From positions 1 to 64,000 of the forward strand of contig NZ_JAHVAP010000002.1 in assembly GCF_024721155.1 (NCBI RefSeq): DNA of 64,000 nucleotides, written 5' to 3'. Within the stretch, counting starts at the first letter, position 1. Each line of letters opens with the position of its first letter. The position numbers were made by a program, and so were the translations under genes. Positions 24,290-34,001 of the stretch are shown here, piece after piece. The notes under the pieces are model-generated. The model saw only the letters and a program-made list of their open reading frames with translations, did no database searches and was not told the origin of the DNA. Origin of the DNA: Mucilaginibacter phenanthrenivorans. Lineage in GTDB: Bacteria; Bacteroidota; Bacteroidia; Sphingobacteriales; Sphingobacteriaceae.

Positions 24290-25594
24290 TTAATTTTCGT
24301 TCGTCCAGGTTTTTTCGCTCCTCAACATTTTTTGATAATTGGCATAAATGTCTTTGTCGCCGGGAGTTTTGTCCGTGGCCTGCTTTTCCAACGCGATGGC
24401 AACTTTTTTTTCACCCAGTTTGTACAGGATATTGGCTTTTGTATCCAAATATTCCGCCTCGTTCTCCTTCGCACCTGTTTTCAATGCCATATCGATCCAT
24501 TTGAGGCCGTAAGTGCGTAGTACGGTATGGTCGTTGCAATGCAGGAACAAATCCCAGGCACCATAAACATTGATTTCGACATAGACACCAAAAGCATCTG
24601 CCGGCGGGTACATTTTAATTTGTTCATCTTTTGTTTTGGCGTAGGACAGCCATTGGTTCTGTTTCCGGTGATATGCTGCCTGATAATTCAGCAGCGAGCG
24701 CTTCAGGTCGGCTTTCGGATATTTTGTTTCGACCGCAGCAAACAATCGTTTAAAATCAGGGTCCTGGTACAAGGCTTTTCCATCTTTAATTAATTGGGGA
24801 TCCAGCTCTTCGCGACAGATGGCTCCCGCTACCTGGCGGGCAGCCCAGCCTTTTTGATCTGCCAACTGATCGGCCTTTGCAGGGTCGTTATAACATAGCA
24901 CGAACAGGCTGTCTTTGATGCTTATCAAATAGGAATATTCGATGATAAATTCTTTGCTTTTGACCAGGGCGTCCGCCGCTTGTAAGTGATCCAGGTAATT
25001 GGTTTTGTAATCCTGGCCCATTTCCTTTGCCAGTTTCCTGTCCTGCACAACATCCCTGGTAAAGAGCGCCAGGCCGCCCAAAGACGTATAATTCTTCTGA
25101 CCATTTTTGTAGGCTTCCAGCATGGCGAAATATTTCAAGCGTTGAGGGTCCAGTGACTGGTTAGCCATTGCCGTAAATTCAACCGGCGTTTTATAGCCGA
25201 TATCCTGCAGGATCATTTTTCCATCCGGTGTAAAGAAAACAAAACTAGGGTAGCCGGCAAACTTATAAAGGGCCTGGAAGTCACCGGCATCTTTGCGCCA
25301 ACTTTTCACGTAATCATCATCCGCTTTGGCAGAATCCAATTGTAGTTTGAGGGAAATGAATTTGTCATTCATCAGGGCGGCTACGGTATCGTTCGTGTAG
25401 ACCTTCCGGTCCATCAATTTACAGGGCCCGCACCAGGTGGCAAATACATCCACGAAGATGTATTTGTTCTCGGATCTCGCTTTTTCTTTGATCTGTGCCC
25501 AACTCAACTGGTGGTCGAAGCGCATGCCTATTTCGGTTTGCGCTTTCACGAAAAACGGCAGGAGCAATAAAAGATACAATGCTAATTTTTTCAT
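24290..25594 (-). CDS. Secreted thioredoxin-like protein, 434 aa
   Basis: I choose the ATG at 25592-25594 (MKKLALYLLLLLPFF), which gives a clean signal peptide ending KAQ; an ATG four codons upstream is possible. Residues ~25-140 form a thioredoxin fold with the redox motif FATWCGPCKLM (about 46-56) and a cis-Pro-like YPSFVFF. The remaining ~290 residues are helical and TPR-like. It starts downstream of SusD and ends 4 bp from the S9 peptidase gene, so it belongs to the same operon and probably acts in the periplasm on disulfides. Confidence 0.82.
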   Translation of the reverse strand: MKKLALYLLLLLPFFVKAQTEIGMRFDHQLSWAQIKEKARSENKYIFVDVFATWCGPCKLMDRKVYTNDTVAALMNDKFISLKLQLDSAKADDDYVKSWRKDAGDFQALYKFAGYPSFVFFTPDGKMILQDIGYKTPVEFTAMANQSLDPQRLKYFAMLEAYKNGQKNYTSLGGLALFTRDVVQDRKLAKEMGQDYKTNYLDHLQAADALVKSKEFIIEYSYLISIKDSLFVLCYNDPAKADQLADQKGWAARQVAGAICREELDPQLIKDGKALYQDPDFKRLFAAVETKYPKADLKRSLLNYQAAYHRKQNQWLSYAKTKDEQIKMYPPADAFGVYVEINVYGAWDLFLHCNDHTVLRTYGLKWIDMALKTGAKENEAEYLDTKANILYKLGEKKVAIALEKQATDKTPGDKDIYANYQKMLRSEKTWTNEN

Positions 25595-25671
25595 TTGATT
25601 TGACAATATCTTTCCGCCTCCGGCTATTCAAAAGGATAGCCGGAGGCGGAAAATGAGTGAATCTTCAATTA

Positions 25672-27114
25672 TTAATAGCCCACGTTTTGTTTCAGGTTAG
25701 GATCAGCCAGTATCTGTGATAACGGTATTGGATAAAGCTGCTGGTTGGTATTCCAGGTCCCTCCTTTTTGCGTGCTTACTTGGCTCATCACCGCATCTAC
25801 CGTTGTGGTGCGTTTCAGGTCCAGCCAGCGGTGCCCATTCTCCGTAAAGAGTTCGACCTGCCTTTCATGCAGGATGGCGGTTAATAGTGAAGGGTTATCC
25901 ATTGCACCTGTGTAACCGGGAAGACCGGCGCGGGAGCGGATAACGTTGAGGTCCCTTACTGCCGCTGCCGGATCACTGCTCACTTCGGCCTCTGCGCGGA
26001 TGAGGTATTGTTCAGCCAGCCGGAACTGGATGGCGTATTCAACCAGGCTTGGGGCAAACCGGCCGGCTTTGTATTTATAAGGGTAATTGTAGGTAACTCC
26101 GCCTACAGTCGCCTGGTTCACCCAATTTATTTTTCTTTGATCCCCGGTCTCGAAGGCATTCAACACAAAATTGCTCAGGTAGACCGGGTATACGTCCCCG
26201 CCCGTACTAGGGCCCGTTAAGGGCAAGTTGAATAAACTGCCTTCTCCCGTGGAGGATCCTGGATAATTAAAGACCGGTTGCAGCGCCCATATGGTTTCCG
26301 AACTATTTTTCAGGAAAACATCCTGGAGGGAATCCAGGCTGAATTGGGCGGTATTGCTGATTAAGGCCGATGAAACGGTGATGGCATTTGGGTAGTCTTT
26401 GTTGTATAAATACGCCCGCGCCAATAAAGCCGTTGCCGCCCATTTTGTAGGGCGCGTACGTTCAGTTGAAGCAGATAAAGCATCCCCGCCAAGAAAATCG
26501 GCGCTCAGGTCAGTTGCTGCTAGTTTCAGATCAGCGACGATCTGCTGCCAGACCATGTCTTTTGGTGCACGTGCTACTACCGAGTTAATCTTAAAATCGG
26601 TACCGGTTACCAGCGGCACATCTCCATACAGGTTAACCAGGTAAAAATAGCAGTAGGCCCTGACAAAATAAGCCTCTCCCAGGAGTTGCTGTTTTAATGC
26701 CAGCGACAGGTTTGCCGATGCGGTAACACCACGTATTACATCGTTCGCCTGGAAAATGACCGGGTAACAGTTCACCCAGGGGTCCTGTCCATCTATCCCT
26801 AAAGACGGACTTAGCGCGTTGCGATAAAACGGGCCCAGCGTAGGATTATTGCGGTCATATAAGACCAGTTCGTCCGCAGATAACGAAAGATATTCATACG
26901 CTGCCGGAACACTTGACGCATTATAGTCCTGGGCGCTTAACGTCCCATAAATACCGTTTAATACAGATGCCGCCGTCGCATTATTGTTGTAAACATTGTC
27001 GGAATTGATCGCCGCAGAAGAAGGGGGTATCTCCACTAGTTTCTTACAGGCGGATAACAGCACCAGCAGCATAAACCCAAGGAGCCGAAAATATATTGAT
27101 TGGTTTGTTTTCAT
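25672..27114 (-). CDS. RagB/SusD-family nutrient-binding lipoprotein
   Basis: A 480-residue protein with a lipoprotein signal (LLVLLSACKK, Cys near residue 22). It shows family-typical helical segments: FVRAYCYFYLVNLYGDVPLVTG about residue 150, KWAATALLARAYLYNKDYPNA about 225, and the C-terminal FTENGHRWLDLKRTTTVD with PIPLSQILADPNLKQNVGY. SusD-type proteins cap the partner SusC barrel and capture substrate at the cell surface. It directly follows SusC. Confidence 0.92.
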   Translation of the reverse strand: MKTNQSIYFRLLGFMLLVLLSACKKLVEIPPSSAAINSDNVYNNNATAASVLNGIYGTLSAQDYNASSVPAAYEYLSLSADELVLYDRNNPTLGPFYRNALSPSLGIDGQDPWVNCYPVIFQANDVIRGVTASANLSLALKQQLLGEAYFVRAYCYFYLVNLYGDVPLVTGTDFKINSVVARAPKDMVWQQIVADLKLAATDLSADFLGGDALSASTERTRPTKWAATALLARAYLYNKDYPNAITVSSALISNTAQFSLDSLQDVFLKNSSETIWALQPVFNYPGSSTGEGSLFNLPLTGPSTGGDVYPVYLSNFVLNAFETGDQRKINWVNQATVGGVTYNYPYKYKAGRFAPSLVEYAIQFRLAEQYLIRAEAEVSSDPAAAVRDLNVIRSRAGLPGYTGAMDNPSLLTAILHERQVELFTENGHRWLDLKRTTTVDAVMSQVSTQKGGTWNTNQQLYPIPLSQILADPNLKQNVGY

Positions 27115-27138
27115 TCTTTTTTGATTTAACTTTTTTAA

Positions 27139-30100
27139 TTAAAAACCTGCCTGGATGCCTACAGTGATCACACGTAAGGGCGGCAACGAGAAATTTCCAG
27201 GTGTTTCAGGATCAAGACCTTTATAGTGGGTAAAGGTCAGCAGGTTTTCCGCTTGTGCATAAAGTTTGAGTTGAGTGGCATGGAGCGCCTTTCTCCAGTT
27301 CTCGGGCACCTGCCAGGAAAACGACAAGGTCTTTAACCGGATGTAGGAGGCGTTGACTTCAGCCGCCTGGCTGAGGGCGCGAGCGTATAAGGCGGGTAAA
27401 AAGATGGAGTAATCTGAGTTGGCTCTTTGCACCGAAGTGATATCACCCGGATTTTGCCAGCGCTGCAGCACGCTGACCGGCTGGTTGGAGATTGTTCCCG
27501 GGAATGAACCCAACTGTGAAACGCCATCCAATGCCGTTCTTTTCCGGAACTCGAAAAAGACATCCAGGCGGAATCCGCCATAAGAAAAACCGTTACCAAA
27601 CCCGCCATAAAATTTGGGGTCGGTATTTGCATTCTCCAATTCATCTTCAGGCAGAGTGGGGGCCGAAGTAAGCTGGCCCGCCGCATTTCTGAACTGGTAT
27701 ACCCCGGTCTGCGGGTTAACACCGGCAAGGTCAAGCAGCCGGCTTACAGTCACCGGCTGTCCGATGACGAGTTGCCCGGAGTAAGGTGAGGTGGCCAGGC
27801 CCGGGAAGGCAAGCAGTTTATTTTGGGGGATGGTTAAATTGAAATTACTTGTCCAGCGGAATTGACCTGTTTTGATATTGACCGAGTTCAGGCTGAATTC
27901 CCAAACCCTATTCTCCACAGTCGCCGGAAAGTTTTCCAGGATCGAGCCAGCCCCTGTTGTCGCCGGCACTATATAAGGCAATAATTGGTTAGAGGATCGG
28001 GAGACCACATGACTGGCGCTAAGCAATAAACGGTCATTAAAAAAACCGAGGTCCAGGCCTGCGCGCAGTTTAGTAGTCTCTTCCCATTGAAGATACGGAT
28101 TGGGCAAGCCTGAATTGACCAGTGCGGAGGTATTCAGGTAGGGATAGGCATATCCCACGGCATTATAATTGTTTTGATACTTATAGTCCCCGATCTGGTC
28201 ATTTCCGGTTGTTCCATAGCTTCCGCTCAATTTACCGAAACTCATAAAGGGCAGATCATCCTTTACCGCCTGTTCGCCAGAAAATATCCAGGCGGCACCA
28301 ACGCTCCAGAAATCGTGGAAGCGGTTTTCCGGTCCGAAACGGCTGCTGCCATCCCTTCTGCCGGCCAGGTTAATTATATATTCATCGTTCCAGTTATAAT
28401 TGATACGACCAAATACTGCGTTGTACTTGTAGATCGCAGAGTTGACACCCAACACTGATACGGTACTGGCAGCAGCAATATCGGCCAATAGCTGGTCAGA
28501 TGTAAAACCGCTGGCGCGAAGATTTGTACCGAACGAATTCTGCTGGTTGATCGTGCTCCCGGCAACGGCTTCTAGCCTTCCTTTGCCAATCGCCTTTTGA
28601 TAGCTGAGCTGTGGTTCTATCAGCCAGGAATTGAGATTATTACTGGAATAGAACGCCGAAGTGGAGGGTGGACTGCCGGCCGAAGGTGCATTAGAAGTGC
28701 TTGGAAAAAGGGCGTTTCCATCTCTTTGCATATAAGTGTAGCCAAAACTACTCTTAATATCCAGGCCCGGGAGGAGCGTATAACTAATGATGGCGCTGCT
28801 TGTCAGGTTGTTCGTTTTGGTCTGTTGTGTGCCAAGGGCATACTGCGATGGATTCCCATTCGGCCAGGTCGAATTGCCGTTAGCATCAGGCGCCCAGCTC
28901 ACACTACCGTCAGGATTACGTAGCGGAGGTGCGTTTGGCGGAAGTGTCAATGCGGTTCCTGTCGGATCGGTCGTTGGAAGATTATCGTTATCAAAAAGGT
29001 AGCTGACATTGAATTGCAGTTTGAAACGCTGGTTATTGGAAGCATGATTTAAATTAAGATGCAGCGAGCTTTTTTGGTCCGCAAAATTGTCGGGTAAAAC
29101 GGTAGTTTCCCTGTGATCGCCCACGCCTATTAAAAATTGCGTATTAGCGTTTCCACCGGAAACCGAAGCTTGCATATTTGTATAACGCGCGATGCCACCA
29201 AGGAGGGCTTTTTGCCAGTCGGTGTAACTATTCGGGTTCCATGTACCGTTAAGATCATAATCGGTGGGCCCGGGAGCGGATATACCGTCATTTTTCAACG
29301 CTTCATTCCGGATTTTCAGATATTGCTGTGTATTAAGGAGATCGACATGGCCAAGGACTTTCCCAAAACCGTTTTGAAGATTAAAATCCACATGTGTATC
29401 GCCGGCTTTTCCTTTTTTTGTGGTGATCAGGATGGCGCCGTTTGCTGCCCGTGAACCGTATATAGAAGTGGCATCCGCATCTTTTAGCACAGAAATGCTT
29501 TCAATGTCAGCAGGATCAATTAAAGCAAAGGCAGAGGGTGAGCCCTGGACACTCCCTAATTCTGGCAGTACTTGTGAGAAGTTTGGAACCCCGTCGATGA
29601 CATATAAGGGTGCATTGCCGTTGCCTATACTGTTCTGTCCCAGAATCTGTATGCTGACCCCCGCACCTGCAAACCCACTACCTTGCGTTACGAGTAAACC
29701 GGGCACCCTGCCTTCCAGAGCCAGCACAGGATTCGCCACCGGTTGTTCTTCTATTTCCTTAGCCGAAACCACTGAAATATCACCAGTACTTAACCGCTGC
29801 GAGGTCTGTCCGTACGCGATGACCTGCACCGCATCGAGTTGGGAAGTGGCGGGCTTGAGTTGTATATCGCCCACTTGTTCCGCTGCGGTGATTTCTTTTT
29901 TGTCGTAACCGATGAAGGAGATAACAATCGTCGTGCCGGCTTGTACCTTTTTCAGTGTAAACACACCATCCGCGCCGGTGATGGTAGAGTTGTTGGTGCC
30001 TTTGACGATGATGGTGGCGCCGGGGAGCGGTTTTTTGTTTTCGTCGAGAACGCGGCCGGTGACATCGATAGGAGCCTGTTCGGCTTGCGTTTTGACGGGT

Positions 30101-30438
30101 GGGGCGGTTGTTTTAATTGACACCACAACGGATTTGTCGGCGATGGTATAGTCGAGGGGCTGTCCCTGGAAGATTTGGTCAAGCACGTCTTTAAGATCTT
30201 CGTTTTTGACGTTGATAGTGACGGGTCTGGCTTTGGCCAGGATGGTGCCGGTATAGGCGAAGTCATAGCCGGTTTGGGCGCTGATCTGGTCAAATATAGT
30301 ACTAAGCGGGGTGTTTTTGCCGGACAAGGTGACCTTCTGCGCAAGCGTGCTTGCGCTGACCTGCAAAAGGGCGATCAGCATCAGGAAGGCGGTTAATTTC
30401 ATGACCAGCAAGAATTGTTTAATGTAAGTTTTGTACAT
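27139..30438 (-). CDS. SusC/RagA-family TonB-linked outer membrane protein with STN domain
   Basis: A 1099-residue protein. After a signal region (to about residue 33), residues ~45-95 form an STN (secretin/TonB N-terminal) domain (TLSGKNTPLSTIFDQISAQT). A carboxypeptidase-regulatory-like domain follows at ~123-205 (VTGRVLDENKKPLPGATIIV), then the plug (ALEGRVPGL, PLYVIDGVPN), then the barrel. The STN domain is what signals to FecR-type anti-sigma factors, matching the FecR and sigma genes upstream. It probably imports a substrate together with the downstream SusD. Confidence 0.92.
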   Translation of the reverse strand: MYKTYIKQFLLVMKLTAFLMLIALLQVSASTLAQKVTLSGKNTPLSTIFDQISAQTGYDFAYTGTILAKARPVTINVKNEDLKDVLDQIFQGQPLDYTIADKSVVVSIKTTAPPVKTQAEQAPIDVTGRVLDENKKPLPGATIIVKGTNNSTITGADGVFTLKKVQAGTTIVISFIGYDKKEITAAEQVGDIQLKPATSQLDAVQVIAYGQTSQRLSTGDISVVSAKEIEEQPVANPVLALEGRVPGLLVTQGSGFAGAGVSIQILGQNSIGNGNAPLYVIDGVPNFSQVLPELGSVQGSPSAFALIDPADIESISVLKDADATSIYGSRAANGAILITTKKGKAGDTHVDFNLQNGFGKVLGHVDLLNTQQYLKIRNEALKNDGISAPGPTDYDLNGTWNPNSYTDWQKALLGGIARYTNMQASVSGGNANTQFLIGVGDHRETTVLPDNFADQKSSLHLNLNHASNNQRFKLQFNVSYLFDNDNLPTTDPTGTALTLPPNAPPLRNPDGSVSWAPDANGNSTWPNGNPSQYALGTQQTKTNNLTSSAIISYTLLPGLDIKSSFGYTYMQRDGNALFPSTSNAPSAGSPPSTSAFYSSNNLNSWLIEPQLSYQKAIGKGRLEAVAGSTINQQNSFGTNLRASGFTSDQLLADIAAASTVSVLGVNSAIYKYNAVFGRINYNWNDEYIINLAGRRDGSSRFGPENRFHDFWSVGAAWIFSGEQAVKDDLPFMSFGKLSGSYGTTGNDQIGDYKYQNNYNAVGYAYPYLNTSALVNSGLPNPYLQWEETTKLRAGLDLGFFNDRLLLSASHVVSRSSNQLLPYIVPATTGAGSILENFPATVENRVWEFSLNSVNIKTGQFRWTSNFNLTIPQNKLLAFPGLATSPYSGQLVIGQPVTVSRLLDLAGVNPQTGVYQFRNAAGQLTSAPTLPEDELENANTDPKFYGGFGNGFSYGGFRLDVFFEFRKRTALDGVSQLGSFPGTISNQPVSVLQRWQNPGDITSVQRANSDYSIFLPALYARALSQAAEVNASYIRLKTLSFSWQVPENWRKALHATQLKLYAQAENLLTFTHYKGLDPETPGNFSLPPLRVITVGIQAGF

Positions 30439-30633
30439 TTGCTGTGTTCGGTTTGTGCGTTTTGCCTTTTAGTTTTCGACGACAGGGAGGCGGGCGCGGT
30501 TCTTAAATGATGAATATTGTTTAAGCAATCTGAATGAAGTCATTCCGGCTTTGCAGGGGTGACTTTCTTTTTTTTCGGGAAGCAATTTGATTTTCAACGA
30601 TCCTCAAGAAGGCTTCGCCGTTTTGTGTAGCGT

Positions 30634-31752
30634 TTATTCGATAACGGTTATTCTCCTTCCTTCGATTTTAAAGTGAATGCCTTTGGTTCTTTCGAGCACA
30701 CTTAGTGCCGCGCTGATGTTTCGCTGACGGGATAGTTTCGCGTAAAATACTTCTTTAGTGATTTCGCCCTGGTAACTCACATCGATGTCGTACCAGCGGG
30801 CCAGCTGGCGCATGACGGTTTGGATATTATTGCCGTCGAAACGGAACTCCCCGTTTTTCCAGGCTATGCTATTATTCGGGTTGACTTGTTTGATTGTTAT
30901 GCCGTCGCTTTGCTGGCCGGGTATTAGCACCTTGCCATTGACTTTTACACTGCCCTCCACCAGCGTGGTACGGGTGCTGGCTTCATCGGCATAAGCATTC
31001 ACATTAAAGCTGGTGCCAATATCTTCAATAGTTTGTTTTTCAGTTTGAACCTTAAATGGCTGTTTGGCGTTATGGGCCACTTCAAAATAGGCTTCGCCGG
31101 TGAGTTTCACGATGCGTTCCCTGCCGTTAAAGGCAGTCGGGAAGGTAATAGAGGATTCGGCATTGAGCCATACTTTGGTGCCGTCGGCCAAAACCAGCGG
31201 GTAGGGCGATTGCTCGCCCCGCGCGGTGGTTAACGTATTATAACTAAACTGATCTGCGGATTTTGCATCGTAGGTGATGGTATTTTGCGTGGCATTGATC
31301 ACCGTCTGGTTCTGCACGGCCAGCCGGCCCTTTAGCCCCTGGGTTAGTACAATTTTCTGCCCGTTAGCAAGCATTAAAGTGGCTTGCTGATGACCCGGCT
31401 TAATATCGATTTTGGCAAGCGTTTGGGTCGCCTGTTGCCTGTGCACCAATAGATAGCCGCCAAAAGACAAGATAAAAATAATGGAAGCTGCGGCTGCAAT
31501 GCGCGGCCATAAGTGGCGGGTTCGGGATCCGGTGATTTGCGCCATGATCCGTTCGTCGATGGCTGCCGGTACTTCCAGGAGTCCTTCATCGCCGACCTGT
31601 TCCCAGCTTTGGTCGAGCAAACTGGTGAAGTAGCCCGTGTTGTCCGGGTCAGCCAGCAGCGTCCTGAACTCTTTGAGTTCGTCCGGGCTGAGGCCTTTGG
31701 CCAGGTACAGCTGGTAAAAATGATCGATCCTGTTTTTGTCTGATAACATCAC
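30634..31752 (-). CDS. FecR-family anti-sigma factor
   Basis: A 372-residue protein. The cytoplasmic N-terminal part has FYQLYLAKGLSPDELKEF. One transmembrane helix occurs at about 80-100 (RIAAAASIIFILSFGG). The periplasmic FecR domain has TTARGEQSPYPLVLADGTKVWLNAES, RIVKLTGEAYFEVAHN and DIGTSFNVNAY. The C-terminal DUF4974-like tail ends IHFKIEGRRITVIE. It transmits the SusC STN signal to the sigma factor encoded 62 bp upstream. Confidence 0.92.
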   Translation of the reverse strand: MMLSDKNRIDHFYQLYLAKGLSPDELKEFRTLLADPDNTGYFTSLLDQSWEQVGDEGLLEVPAAIDERIMAQITGSRTRHLWPRIAAAASIIFILSFGGYLLVHRQQATQTLAKIDIKPGHQQATLMLANGQKIVLTQGLKGRLAVQNQTVINATQNTITYDAKSADQFSYNTLTTARGEQSPYPLVLADGTKVWLNAESSITFPTAFNGRERIVKLTGEAYFEVAHNAKQPFKVQTEKQTIEDIGTSFNVNAYADEASTRTTLVEGSVKVNGKVLIPGQQSDGITIKQVNPNNSIAWKNGEFRFDGNNIQTVMRQLARWYDIDVSYQGEITKEVFYAKLSRQRNISAALSVLERTKGIHFKIEGRRITVIE

Positions 31753-31813
31753 ATTAACTTAACATCCGTTTTTTATAAGACGTAAGTGCTGTTATGGCAG
31801 GGTGACAGGAAAA

Positions 31814-32404
31814 TTAAATTATTTTCAGGATGATCAAAATAGCGGCAATATCGCTGTTGCTGGCTACATGCGTACGCAGGAAAGACAAGGCGCGCTTCAT
31901 ATGCGTTTTAACCGTGTTAATAGAAATATCGAGCTTGTCGGCGACGTCCTCGTACCGCAGGCCGTCCTGCTGGCAGAGCAGGTAAACCTCTTTTTGCTGG
32001 CGGGGCAGAAGGTTGATGGCAGCTTCCAAAAGCTTGCGGGTTTCGTTTAGCAGGATGGTTTCCTCGGTTTCATTATGCGCCTCGGCATAGTTTTGGGTCA
32101 GCAGCTGTTCCGCTTTGGCCGAAGCCACGAGTTTGCGCATTGCGTCCAGGCTCCGGTTGCGGGCCATGGTTTTGATAAAGGCCGGGAAATTGTCGATGGC
32201 AGTTAGCCCTTCACCCATGCGCCAGATCTTCAGGAACACTTCCTGCATGACCTCTTCGGCGAGGATGTCGCTATGGAGCAAGCCTGCGGAATAAGTATAA
32301 ATTTTCTTTTTATAAACCTCGTAGAGTAATTTAAACGCACGCTGATCCCCCGCCGCAACTTTCGCCAGCAACTCACGTTCATCGAATAGAGGTTTAACTG
32401 GCAT
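31814..32404 (-). CDS. ECF RNA polymerase sigma factor
   Basis: A 196-residue protein with region 2 (AFKLLYEVYKKKIYTYSAG, then EEVMQEVFLKIW) and region 4 (LPRQQKEVYLLCQQDGLRYEDVADKLDISINTVKTH), as in FecI-like ECF sigma factors. It precedes FecR and SusC on the same strand and should direct their expression when the SusC substrate is bound. The start MPVKPLFDERELL is standard for the group. Confidence 0.92.
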   Translation of the reverse strand: MPVKPLFDERELLAKVAAGDQRAFKLLYEVYKKKIYTYSAGLLHSDILAEEVMQEVFLKIWRMGEGLTAIDNFPAFIKTMARNRSLDAMRKLVASAKAEQLLTQNYAEAHNETEETILLNETRKLLEAAINLLPRQQKEVYLLCQQDGLRYEDVADKLDISINTVKTHMKRALSFLRTHVASNSDIAAILIILKII

Positions 32405-32450
32405 AGGGTTAATCTAAAGCGAATTTAAACTTAAATTACCGTAAATCCAA

Positions 32451-32478
32451 TTAGCCTGACCGTTTCCGGCCAGGCTAA
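32451..32478 (-). terminator. Hairpin downstream of the histone-like gene
   Basis: TTAGCCTG (32451-32458) pairs with CAGGCTAA (32471-32478), and an inner CCG/CGG pairing extends the stem. On the minus strand it starts about 11 nt past the stop at 32489 and is followed by a weak T-rich stretch. It separates the conjugation operon from the sigma/SusC locus. Confidence 0.5.
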
Positions 32479-32488
32479 AAAGCAGGTT

Positions 32489-32668
32489 TTATTTTGAAGC
32501 ATGCTTTTTATCGGTCACCGTTGTACGCACTTCCTGCGCGGTCACTTTTAAAGCTTGCATCGTATTGCGCAGCCGGGTGCCGGCGGCATTATTGCCTTTG
32601 CTGAAGAATTTGTCGGCGTCGGCTTCTGCTGAAGCAATGAGCTCTTTCAATTTTGCGATCTGTTCCAT
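32489..32668 (-). CDS. Histone H1-like DNA-binding protein, 59 aa
   Basis: A frame from the ATG at 32666-32668 to the stop at 32489-32491 encodes MEQIAKLKELIASAEADADK and continues with FFSKGNNAAGTRLRNTMQALK, then a lysine-rich end. This is the pattern of the short histone H1/Hc1-like proteins widespread in Bacteroidetes, which bind DNA non-specifically. It is downstream of the DUF3945 gene on the same strand. Confidence 0.8.
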   Translation of the reverse strand: MEQIAKLKELIASAEADADKFFSKGNNAAGTRLRNTMQALKVTAQEVRTTVTDKKHASK

Positions 32669-32740
32669 GTTATTAAATGGTTAAATGAATAAATAAATTG
32701 TTTTTTCGTTTTTAAAAGGCGGCAAAAATAAGGATTTGCT

Positions 32741-34000
32741 TTATACGGCGATGCCCTGTTCTTGTTGCTGCTCCTTCACCTGTTCCTTGCCCTTGCCCGC
32801 CAGCATAGCCTGGCTTAATTCCGGTTTCAGGAATTGCTCCCGTTTTTCGGGTTTGCCATTCTCCTGGAACAAATTGATCTGGCTGTAACGCGGCGAAGTT
32901 TCCAGGTGCAGCTTCATTTCCTCGCCGTCCTTATTGACCGTCACCAGCGGGCGGTTGCCCTGGCGCAGGCTTTCTTCCAGTTTTTCGCGCTTGGCCGGAT
33001 CGTTCAGTTCCCTGATATTAAAGTTATCCAGCACCTTGCCCAGGTCAAAGCCATAGGACGGATCATGGTAATGCTTGCTTAAAAAATTACCGTGGCGGTC
33101 CTTGGGGTTGTTCAGATCAAGCAACACCCAGGCCTTATACGACATCCCCGCCGCATTGGCCAGGTCATCGCGGTAAACCGCCCGTCCCTGGATCAGGTTG
33201 GCCGCCTGCTCGGCGGTGAAGCCCTTGCCGCTTTCGACATAAAAAGTTTGGGTGACCGCCGGGTTATTAAACGTCCGCTGGAAATCCTTGACCACGTAAT
33301 TCACTTTATCGTTTTCCATCGTGGCCAGCAGGGTTTTATTTTTAAGGTCCTTGCCGACCGCCAGCTCTGCGTCGCCTTTCTTTTCCTTGAAATACTCGAT
33401 GGCCTGGTGCGGGTCCTGGAAGTTGCGGAACTTATTTTCCTCCCCCTTGGCGATCACCATATACTGTTGGCCGGGCTCCAGCATTTTACCGCCTTTATCC
33501 AGCGACACTTCGTATTTATTCAGGTAATAATGTTCGGACTGGCCGGACTGTTTCAAAGGAACGGACAGGTTGACGATGCCCTTGTTCCCCGCAATGGTGT
33601 CATGCAGCATAAATTGCGGCACATTCGCTTCCATTTTCTGTTGCATTTCAGCAATGAGCTTATCCTTAAAGCCCAATGCCTTCATTTCTTCTTTCAAATT
33701 CTCCAAATTGTTCCTGTTCATATCAGCTTTTTTTATGGTTAATGGATTTGATTTTTTTATTTCTTCCAGCAGCTGGTCGGCATGCCGGTAATACACCGGG
33801 AATTCCGCGTCCCCCGACAGGTAATGGGCACCATCCAGGTAGTCCAGCGCCTCGCCGAGCGTTTCAAACAGGCTCAGTTGGTGGGGCTGCAGCTCCATAT
33901 CCTGCGGCCGCAGCTCCAGTACGACATGGGGCAAACCCACGTCCTGCGCATCTTCCAGCAGGCCGATGATCACCTCCGCATACTTGGTTTCCAGCCGCAT
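32741..34000 (-). CDS. DUF3945 protein of a conjugative element
   Basis: A 419-residue protein. Residues ~1-90 are an unassigned alpha/beta region (VVLELRPQDMELQPHQLSLFETLGE). From ~95 the protein matches the DUF3945 type found in Bacteroidetes conjugative transposons, with NLENLKEEMKALGFKDKLI then MEANVPQFMLHDT. A second related-looking region (YKAWVLLDLNNPKDRHGNFLSKHYH) and a Gln/Glu-rich tail follow. It begins 2 bp after TraM ends, where TraN would be expected. The function is unknown. Confidence 0.75.
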   Translation of the reverse strand: MRLETKYAEVIIGLLEDAQDVGLPHVVLELRPQDMELQPHQLSLFETLGEALDYLDGAHYLSGDAEFPVYYRHADQLLEEIKKSNPLTIKKADMNRNNLENLKEEMKALGFKDKLIAEMQQKMEANVPQFMLHDTIAGNKGIVNLSVPLKQSGQSEHYYLNKYEVSLDKGGKMLEPGQQYMVIAKGEENKFRNFQDPHQAIEYFKEKKGDAELAVGKDLKNKTLLATMENDKVNYVVKDFQRTFNNPAVTQTFYVESGKGFTAEQAANLIQGRAVYRDDLANAAGMSYKAWVLLDLNNPKDRHGNFLSKHYHDPSYGFDLGKVLDNFNIRELNDPAKREKLEESLRQGNRPLVTVNKDGEEMKLHLETSPRYSQINLFQENGKPEKREQFLKPELSQAMLAGKGKEQVKEQQQEQGIAV

Positions 34001-34001
34001 A

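Noticed and set aside
30607-30623. 17-bp sequence AGAAGGCTTCGCCGTTT repeated at 44421-44437
   Set aside because: Only two copies, both in spacers; could be a small hairpin family member but too little evidence to call a repeat element.
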